A DNA stretch of 64,000 nt from an uncultured Eubacteriales bacterium (GTDB lineage: Bacteria > Bacillota > Clostridia > Oscillospirales > Oscillospiraceae). This document shows positions 59,401-64,000 of the stretch, one piece after another. The notes under the pieces are model-generated. The model was not told the origin of the DNA. It worked only from the letters and a program-made list of their open reading frames with translations, and ran no database searches. The translations under genes and the position numbers were made by a program. Position 1 is the first letter of the stretch, and each line of letters opens with the position of its first letter. Location of the stretch: contig LT599017.1 of assembly GCA_900079765.1 (NCBI GenBank), forward strand, positions 1,240,001-1,304,000. Reading direction: 5' to 3'.

Positions 59401-59414
59401 CTAGATTCAAGTAA
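56406..59414 (+). CDS. 1002-aa phage protein with C-terminal toxin-like domain
   Basis: The N-terminus (1-150) has repeats of EKPQVVFLPVAK and ATMPYQTTEPIR (period 13 residues), then Gly-rich GGFGSQGRGSGFGGSFGDGR. The middle (200-740) is helical, with hydrophobic stretches around 550-620. The C-terminal 130 residues (NPNEIRFSQGSVSGADAITA; DVVKMPDGKLTSVDNTRVAS; FRNNFPSGSFDLPRFK) have the pattern of a polymorphic toxin tip, and a SUKH-like gene follows. It is inserted between terminase and portal genes, an unusual place, and may be a virion-delivered toxin or a minor capsid (MuF-like) effector. The exact family is not certain. Confidence 0.6.
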   Translation: MFKELDAESKRTKSFAGPLLEKVRKDLARRDTEKPQVVFLPVAKPEQAERDTEKPQVVFLPVAKQDKPTAAKGIMQTPKKETLPYWPSGPIKTATMPYQTTEPIRATALPYQTTEPIRATTMPYQTSERVKLLPLAATQETEQVRRGAGGFGSQGRGSGFGGSFGDGRAIGGGAAQVEQEKAQTLPMRSGTDAGGGTFKNSDPSKNWGFGTSTPEIYAGDFEGIVYGIKIYQKILTNGMSELETLKAQFDANPTQQTRDNYNVRWEAYNRDLGVYKQYMGLYQTYYDPEDIKRREKGVTEEISELKEKKWEDMTDTFLSSSPIRNLVGATWSADRVRANYDGQITDKKQEKKDLDELYYVAENVQKLKALQTDTSALKSYDRGKALQAEIDRVLRVAGDALDHNGGQEVVADKKYLLKKYGITQSAIDQYAISGGNYLPSEDGRYTNILQLFDDLKRELNVEKDKLSAKEYDYDRMVEYEQKVKEQEAAARGLEEAIQFAKDHPVLASIDTVLASPFVGIDYLKTVIPAMINGDPDNLESYVPPKLYNMELSNYTNAVRGTVAEGIKDLVAWEPAGEFLSTLYSKGMGVADLATQAAAFGPTGALFLGSTRVATDTARSMLERGSSGTEAFWGSMAVGTANMLIYEYGVGELMKLSGPADTSTLTGMLDGALKRAGVTATAGATNEMSKILIDTAIMGHSSEFDLDMKRLRSEGMSAEEAWRQTFTDYVERVVDTGMRSGRYGLIAGLSEYGGAYFEQHPEAFNALVNGKTSWNGNMQGLRSGDDGLLGLPQGFNSGSNTSGMPILPGPVEVKDDWETAIEEAVAEQAVMDPENVDISGENGIVIGRGIGGTNGWFARPGLDTIKDRWVVDGDIGIEESWAILNPNEIRFSQGSVSGADAITANMGAIGWQGEPIDVVKMPDGKLTSVDNTRVASAKQAGIDVHANIHGYNDLLTPEQMSRFATKKGIPTTWGEAIRLRIGKQNSAFRNNFPSGSFDLPRFK
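56492..56598 (+). repeat. Tandem 60-bp repeat inside the toxin gene
   Basis: A 47-bp identical stretch (GCGAGACACGGAAAAGCCGC onward) occurs at 56492-56538 and 56552-56598, period 60 bases. It encodes EKPQVVFLPVAK twice. Confidence 0.9.
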
Positions 59415-59436
59415 GAGGAACGGGAGTTGAAAGTAT

Positions 59437-59814
59437 ATGTTAGAGGAATTATTGGCACTTGAGCAGGCATTTGATGGATTTACATACCCTGCGGCCTTTT
59501 TAAAAGCAGTTGAGCTCAATCTGACTGACTTTGATATATGGTATATTATGGATGAAAAGCAAGTCATGCTGCGTATAGATGGGCTGAGAAAACGATATCC
59601 CCAAAGGCACCTCATACCATTTGCTCGCCGAGAAGACAACGATGATGTTGCCTGCTTTGAAATAGGCAAAGGAAACAGAGTGTATACCATTCACGACTAT
59701 GCAAATGAGGGGTGGGAGCATCGGAAGGAACTGCCAGATTTCTGGGTTTGGTTGGAGGGCGTTGTAAAAGATATGATTGCTTATGAACGGGAGGAGGAGC
59801 AAGGTGATTCCTGA
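59437..59814 (+). CDS. SUKH-like immunity protein candidate
   Basis: The 125-aa protein with GGGAG upstream begins 22 bases after the toxin gene. LEQAFDGFTYPAAFLKAVE and HLIPFARREDNDDVACFEIGK, then DYANEGWE and FWVWLEGVVKDMI, match the SMI1/KNR4 (SUKH) pattern of immunity proteins. It probably neutralises the adjacent C-terminal toxin domain. Confidence 0.78.
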   Translation: MLEELLALEQAFDGFTYPAAFLKAVELNLTDFDIWYIMDEKQVMLRIDGLRKRYPQRHLIPFARREDNDDVACFEIGKGNRVYTIHDYANEGWEHRKELPDFWVWLEGVVKDMIAYEREEEQGDS

Positions 59815-60349
59815 ATATGCTGAACTCAGCAAGGAAATCTCATATGCTCTCCGCCATGCGCCAGAGGAATACGGCCTGACGCTTGATGAACAAGGCTGGG
59901 CTTTGGTGGAAGACCTCATCAACGCCTTGAGAAAACGGGAGAGATATTCTGCGTTGATACTTCAGGATATCGTTGATATGATACGAGATTCTGAAAAAAA
60001 GAGGCACGAAATTGCTGGTGATCGGATACGGGCCCTGTACGGCCATTCTACAGAGGAAAAGATTAAGAAAACTGCCGTTGAGCCGCCGGAGGTTCTATAC
60101 CATGGGACTGCCCACAGGTTTTTACAAGAAATATTTAAGCAAGGGCTTATTTCCAAGGGCAGACAATATGTGCACGTCTCGCAAGATAAGGAAACGGCAA
60201 TTGCTGTTGGAGAACGAAGAGACACTAATCCCGTTATTCTGCGTATTGATGCGATAGCGGCTTGGAAAGATGGAATAAAATTCTATCACGGCAATGAAAC
60301 GATATGGTTGGCAGACAATATTCCGCCTATATATATTAGCCTTGTTTGA
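59804..60349 (+). CDS. kptA: RNA 2'-phosphotransferase KptA/Tpt1 family protein
   Basis: The product is about 181 aa from the GTG at 59804 behind GGAGGAG. It has the family pattern SKEISYALRHAPEEYGLTLDEQGW, LYHGTAHRFLQEIFKQGL (NAD-binding) and VHVSQDKETAIAVGERR. Tpt1 enzymes remove a 2'-phosphate from RNA with NAD. The catalytic Arg-His-Arg-Arg tetrad looks at least partly present. Here, in a toxin locus, it could be an ADP-ribosyltransferase-type effector, an immunity factor or an orphan cargo gene. Confidence 0.8.
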   Translation: MIPEYAELSKEISYALRHAPEEYGLTLDEQGWALVEDLINALRKRERYSALILQDIVDMIRDSEKKRHEIAGDRIRALYGHSTEEKIKKTAVEPPEVLYHGTAHRFLQEIFKQGLISKGRQYVHVSQDKETAIAVGERRDTNPVILRIDAIAAWKDGIKFYHGNETIWLADNIPPIYISLV

Positions 60350-60362
60350 ACCTCCCCATTGA

Positions 60363-60533
60363 GAGCTGGATTTGCTGGATGCCGATCTAACCCAGGTAAA
60401 AGTTCAATATGTAGATACTTCGACTCCCAGAAGAAGGGGGATTGGCGGGGCGCACAGCAGTGAAGAGTTCTTTAAAAATGATGTGCAAATTGTCAAGTCA
60501 ATTCCCAGCCAGGACATACTGGGTGTTACCTAA
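60363..60533 (+). pseudogene. Orphan toxin C-terminal fragment (no start)
   Basis: A 56-codon open stretch to a TAA at 60531-60533 reads ELDLLDADLTQVKVQYVDTS and then RRRGIGGAHSSEEFFKND. It has an in-frame TGA just upstream and no start codon. The RGIGGAHSSEEF tip is typical of displaced toxin C-termini in exchangeable toxin loci, where old tips are kept as silent cassettes. Confidence 0.6.
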
Positions 60534-60585
60534 TCGTATAGGACAAATAAAGTGTTAGGTGATTATTGGGAGGGCTTTGATTCAC

Positions 60586-60966
60586 ATGGTGAACGAGGAT
60601 AAATACTACAAAGGTTTTGAGGGTGAGCCACAGATAGTTTTTCAAACACAGCCGGATGGTATGAAATTGGTTGTTTGGAATGGATACTTTGAGACGTTAC
60701 TTGAGCGAATGCTTGACCAGGGCATACCTCCGCAAGGAATACTGGGTACTTTTGTGAAGCGGTCAGGATGGTATGATAAAAGTCCATGGGAAATAAAAGA
60801 TATCAATGCTGCTGTACAGCAGTTCAAGATGGTTCGGGTAGAGCAGCTAAGAGATGCACATGCGTTGGAGCTGACAGCAGATTTGCCGGGGCTACTTGAG
60901 CAGTTAATTGCCTTTCTGGAAGAAACGGTATCAAAAAAGCAGCGTGTTTTTTTGGAATATGAGTAG
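60586..60966 (+). CDS. Candidate second immunity protein
   Basis: The product is 126 aa from ATG 60586, with GGGAGG upstream. It begins MVNEDKYYKGFEGEPQIVF and carries DMPWEIKDINAAVQQFK-like and LLEQLIAFLEETVSKKQRVFLEY segments. No family is recognised. It follows the orphan toxin tip directly, the place where the cognate immunity gene is expected. Confidence 0.6.
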   Translation: MVNEDKYYKGFEGEPQIVFQTQPDGMKLVVWNGYFETLLERMLDQGIPPQGILGTFVKRSGWYDKSPWEIKDINAAVQQFKMVRVEQLRDAHALELTADLPGLLEQLIAFLEETVSKKQRVFLEYE

Positions 60967-60989
60967 GGACTAAAATCAAATGAAGAGCC

Positions 60990-61037
60990 TTGAGAGGCCG
61001 ATTGACACCGCGCGGTGTCGGTCGGCCTCTTTGCTTT
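60990..61037 (+). terminator. Terminator (copy 1) after the immunity gene
   Basis: GAGAGGCCGATTGACACCG and its complement surround a short loop, followed by TTTGCTTTTT. A near-identical hairpin occurs at 61349-61388. Confidence 0.85.
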
Positions 61038-61089
61038 TTCCGCCGGGAGCATGGATATGCGCTGGATGAAAACGATCGCCACCTCGGAG

Positions 61090-61310
61090 GATGCGGCAAA
61101 AACAAAATAATAGGGAGATTTTCTCCGGCGAGCAGGTCTATATTTTCCAGCAGCAAAATGGGAAATGCCAGGAGTCGTTGATATGCAAAGGCTTTCTGGG
61201 TTTCGTGATTATTGATAATGAGCAAATTTCGGGGGGCTTTTCAATTTCCACAAAGGCGTGTATGATAAGAACAACATAAGAGATTACACGATAAAAACAA
61301 TTCTCATCAT
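61090..61310 (+). repeat. Repeat copy 2 (match to 53.9-54.2 kb)
   Basis: AGGGAGATTTTCTCCGGCGA and following match the first copy. The segment lies between the two near-identical hairpin terminators at 60990 and 61349. Confidence 0.6.
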
Positions 61311-61348
61311 ACCGAAAAAGAGGAAAAGCAAAAACCAAGAGCCCCGAG

Positions 61349-61390
61349 AGGCCGATTGACACCGTAAGGTGTCGGTCGGCCTCTTTTGTT
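61349..61390 (+). terminator. Terminator (copy 2) ahead of the portal operon
   Basis: GAGAGGCCGATTGACACC with complement, loop GTAA, then TTTTGTTTTT. Confidence 0.8.
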
Positions 61391-61463
61391 TTTCCCGGCG
61401 GGGCATAAGCGCAGGCGGCCCCGCCGGGGAAGCAGAGAAAGGCAAAAGAAGAGGAGGACAAAA

Positions 61464-61700
61464 ATGCTGGAAGTTTTGATGGTTTTGACCGTGCTGAACA
61501 CGGCCCTGGCTGCCGCCGCGCTGACGGTTGGCGTGCTGGGGGGGAGAAGGGACAGGCGCGCCGGGGACGCCCCGCCGGACAGGGAAGACGATGAGGCCGA
61601 GGAGAAGAGGCCCTTCAAACTCTCCGACGCCAAGCTGCAGGAGGGGATCAACAACCTGATGGGCTACGAGGTGGGCGGCAAGCGGGGTGACGAGGAATGA
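61464..61700 (+). CDS. Small membrane-anchored phage protein, 78 aa
   Basis: The product is 78 aa from an ATG behind GAGGAGGA. An N-terminal membrane helix (LMVLTVLNTALAAAALTVGVL) precedes a charged region (RRDRRAGDAPPDREDDEAEEK). The end FKLSDAKLQEGINNLMGYEV matches a conserved tail of small portal-linked proteins in Clostridial phages. Its TGA overlaps the portal start by four bases. Confidence 0.7.
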   Translation: MLEVLMVLTVLNTALAAAALTVGVLGGRRDRRAGDAPPDREDDEAEEKRPFKLSDAKLQEGINNLMGYEVGGKRGDEE

Positions 61701-63322
61701 ACGTGACGCCGCAGAAAATCTGGACTGAGTACAATAAGGGCCTCGACTTCAAGAGCCAGCTCGACCTGTACGAGACCGTGAAGAACAACGAGAACTTCTA
61801 CATCGGCAGGCAGTGGGAGGGCGTGCAGTCGAACGGCCTGCCCACGCCGGTATTCAACTTCATCAAGCGCATCATCCTCTTCCTGGTGGCCTCCACCGCC
61901 GCCGACAACATCAAGCTGGCGGCGTCCCCCATGGGGTGCACGGGGCAGTTTAACGGGGTGGAGACCGAAAAGCTCTGCTCGGTGGTCAACGACCAGTTTG
62001 AGGTGCTCTTCGAGCGCAACAAGATGGGCAAGCTCATCCGGGACTTTATGCGCAACGCCGCCGTGGATGGCGACGGGTGCCTCTACTGCTGGTTCGACCC
62101 GGAGGAGGAGACCGGCCAGGACGCGAAGGGGAACATTCGGGTGGAGCTTTTGGAGAACACGCGGGTCTTCTTCGGGAATCCCAACAGCCCCGACGTGCAG
62201 GGCCAGCCCTACCTCATCATCTCCCGCCGGGAGCTGGTGGGGGACGCAAGGGAGGAGGCCGAGCGGAACGGCGAGAGCGCAGAGGAAATTCAGAGCGACA
62301 CGGACGACGCATCCGACCGCTTTGACGCCATGACAGACGGCAAGGTGACCACCCTCACCAAGTTCTGGAGGGACAAGGAGACCGGGACCGTCTGGTGTGC
62401 CAGGACGGCCAAGAACACCTGGGTGCGCCGCCCCTGGGACACCGGGCAGAAACGCTACCCCATCAGCTGGCTGAACTGGGACTATGTGCCCGGCTGCTAC
62501 CACGGCCAGGCCGCCGTGACGGGGCTGATCCCCAACCAGGTGTTTGTGAACAAGCTTTTCGCCATGACCATGATCAGCCTAATGACCACCGCCTATCCCA
62601 AGGTGGTGTATGACAAGACCCGCATCGCCAAGTGGGACTCCCGGGTGGGGGCCGCCATCGGCGTGAACGGCGGCGACGTGGGAAACGTGGCCCGGACCAT
62701 CGACCCGGCCACCATCTCCCCCCAGGTGAGCCAGTTTATCCAGCAGGCCATCGGCCTCACGAAGGAGTTTATGGGAGCTACCGACGCGGCCCTAGGCAAC
62801 GTGCGCCCGGACAACACCAGCGCTATCATCGCGCTGCAGAAGGCGTCCAGCGTGCCCATGGAGCTCACCAAGCAAAACCTCTTCCAGTGCATCGAGGACA
62901 TGGGGAACATCTGGCTCGACCTGATGCGGGTGTACTACGGGGAGCGGTATGTGGAGAAACAGGGCGCCGCGGAGCTGTTTGATTTCTCGGTGCTGGAGGA
63001 GGTGCCGCTCTCCCTCAAGCTGGACGTGGGCGGCAGCGCGTACTGGAGCGAGATAGCCCAGATGAACACGCTCGATAATCTCCTCACACAGGGGAAGATT
63101 TCCGTCATCGACTACCTGGAGCGGGTGCCCAACGGGTACATCTCCAACCAGCAGGAGCTCATCGAGACGCTCAAGGAGCGGGAGGCGGCCAAGCAGGCGC
63201 CGCAGATGCCGCAGCAGGCACCGCAGATACCGCAGGGCGGGGCCAGCCCCTCTATGGGGAGCCCCGGCCCGAACCCCCTCGCCGCGCTGGCGGCGGGACA
63301 AAATTTAGGCAATCTTCACTAG
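61697..63322 (+). CDS. Phage portal protein
   Basis: The 541-aa protein has an N-terminus IWTEYNKGLDFKSQLDLYETV, the core ENFYIGRQWEG, and LITSMMT-like and EFMGATDAALGNVRPDNTSAI segments. A Pro/Gln-rich tail QAPQMPQQAPQIP closes it. The C-terminal QSAL-like stretch and the position between a small gene and the scaffold gene support the portal assignment. Portal dodecamers form the DNA channel of the capsid. Confidence 0.88.
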   Translation: MNVTPQKIWTEYNKGLDFKSQLDLYETVKNNENFYIGRQWEGVQSNGLPTPVFNFIKRIILFLVASTAADNIKLAASPMGCTGQFNGVETEKLCSVVNDQFEVLFERNKMGKLIRDFMRNAAVDGDGCLYCWFDPEEETGQDAKGNIRVELLENTRVFFGNPNSPDVQGQPYLIISRRELVGDAREEAERNGESAEEIQSDTDDASDRFDAMTDGKVTTLTKFWRDKETGTVWCARTAKNTWVRRPWDTGQKRYPISWLNWDYVPGCYHGQAAVTGLIPNQVFVNKLFAMTMISLMTTAYPKVVYDKTRIAKWDSRVGAAIGVNGGDVGNVARTIDPATISPQVSQFIQQAIGLTKEFMGATDAALGNVRPDNTSAIIALQKASSVPMELTKQNLFQCIEDMGNIWLDLMRVYYGERYVEKQGAAELFDFSVLEEVPLSLKLDVGGSAYWSEIAQMNTLDNLLTQGKISVIDYLERVPNGYISNQQELIETLKEREAAKQAPQMPQQAPQIPQGGASPSMGSPGPNPLAALAAGQNLGNLH

Positions 63323-63346
63323 ACCAAGTGAAAGGAGCAAATAGAA

Positions 63347-64000
63347 ATGGACGAGCAGGAAAACAGCATTTTGACCGACGAGGAGGAGCTCCGCGCCGCC
63401 TGGGAGGCGGAGGGCCCCACCGAGGAGGAGCCGGAGCCCGAGACAGCACAGGAGCAGGCGGGCGAGGCTGACGGCCGGGAGGACGACTGGGAAGAGGAGA
63501 GCGGCCCAGACCAGGGCGGCGACGCTTTTACCCTGAAGCACCTGGACGAGGTAAAGACCGTGAACCGGGACGAGGTGGTGGTTCTGGCCCAGAAGGGCAT
63601 GGACTACGACCGGATCCGGCAGGAGCGGGACCAGTTGCGCGCCCACCGCCAGGAGGTGGACCCGGCGCTGGAGCTGGTGCGCTCCTTCGCAAGCCGCAGC
63701 GGCATGGACCTGGGGGGCTATCTCGACTACTGCCGAAAGCAGGAGCTGACGGCCCTCGGGTACAGCGAGCGCGGCGCCGCCACCCAGGTGGCGGAAGAAA
63801 GACGCACGCAGGCGAGAGAGCGGGATATGCGCGCCTTCATTGAGACTTACCCCGACGTGAAGGCGGAGACCATTCCGGCAGAGGTGTGGCAGCGGGTCGC
63901 CAGAGGTGATAGCCTGAGCTCCGCCTACACCATGTACCAGAACAGGACTCTGGAGCACCGCCTCTCCGCCGAGCGGCAGAACCAGCAAAACCGCCAGCGT
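63347..64000 (+). CDS. Phage scaffold-like protein (incomplete at window end)
   Basis: An ATG at 63347 with AAAGGAG upstream opens a frame that runs off the window after 218 codons. It is acidic at the N-terminus (DEQENSILTDEEELRAAWEAE), then has helical charged blocks (VVVLAQKGMDYDRIRQER, QAREERDMRAFIE). The position immediately after the portal gene and the acidic composition fit a capsid scaffolding protein. Confidence 0.75.
   Translation, partial: MDEQENSILTDEEELRAAWEAEGPTEEEPEPETAQEQAGEADGREDDWEEESGPDQGGDAFTLKHLDEVKTVNRDEVVVLAQKGMDYDRIRQERDQLRAHRQEVDPALELVRSFASRSGMDLGGYLDYCRKQELTALGYSERGAATQVAEERRTQARERDMRAFIETYPDVKAETIPAEVWQRVARGDSLSSAYTMYQNRTLEHRLSAERQNQQNRQR

Overview
The window looks like a chromosomal segment of a gut member of the Clostridia, of the Oscillospiraceae / Flavonifractor-Pseudoflavonifractor type. 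This is inferred from the high-GC core genes, the AGGAGG ribosome binding sites and the gene families present; no 16S gene is in view. The genus is a guess.

Core chromosome makes up roughly half of the window: 1-10.85 kb, 20.8-32.0 kb and probably parts of 50-53.6 kb. It carries methylglyoxal synthase with an HPr-like partner, an ABC-2 exporter, purA, a split chromate transporter pair with a divergent LysR regulator, acylphosphatase, a TrpR-like YerC protein, Hsp33, a five-tRNA operon (Val-Asp-Phe-Gly-Cys), a DUF4062 protein, an HD protein, and a sensor-kinase/ABC/M1-peptidase cassette. tRNA-Gln and tRNA-Ser stand apart.

Three kinds of mobile DNA are layered on this. (1) 10.88-20.79 kb is a complete-looking filamentous (inovirus-like) prophage. 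It has a rolling-circle Rep, a small ssDNA-binding candidate, a 985-aa adhesin with a signal peptide and LamG-like domain, a string of tiny membrane proteins, two tandem major-coat-like genes, a Zot/pI ATPase, and a divergent Arc-type repressor switch with three operators. An IS30-family transposase lies at one edge, and 16-bp direct repeats bracket the whole. Most of its genes are under 65 codons. (2) 32.0-49.7 kb is an integrative element inserted at the 3' end of tRNA-Ser. A 60-bp att duplication (59/60) flanks it and a third, decayed tRNA-Ser end lies at 52.1 kb, so this is a tandem accretion site. It carries a tyrosine integrase, a P4-like primase-helicase, an amidoligase plus glutamine amidotransferase pair, Phd-Doc, a Fic toxin with a 58-aa VbhA-like antitoxin, a resolvase, an OLD-like ATPase/TOPRIM nuclease and a PIN-like membrane protein. 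Defence or stability functions are likely for several. (3) From about 54.2 kb to the end there is a tailed prophage: terminase small and large subunits, portal and scaffold. Between terminase and portal sits a 3-kb gene whose C-terminus looks like a polymorphic toxin. It is followed by a SUKH-like immunity gene, a KptA-like protein, a start-less second toxin tip and a second candidate immunity gene, which is the arrangement of an exchangeable toxin cassette.

The most unusual items are the Gram-positive filamentous prophage with its transposase, and the toxin/immunity cassette inside the packaging module of the tailed phage.
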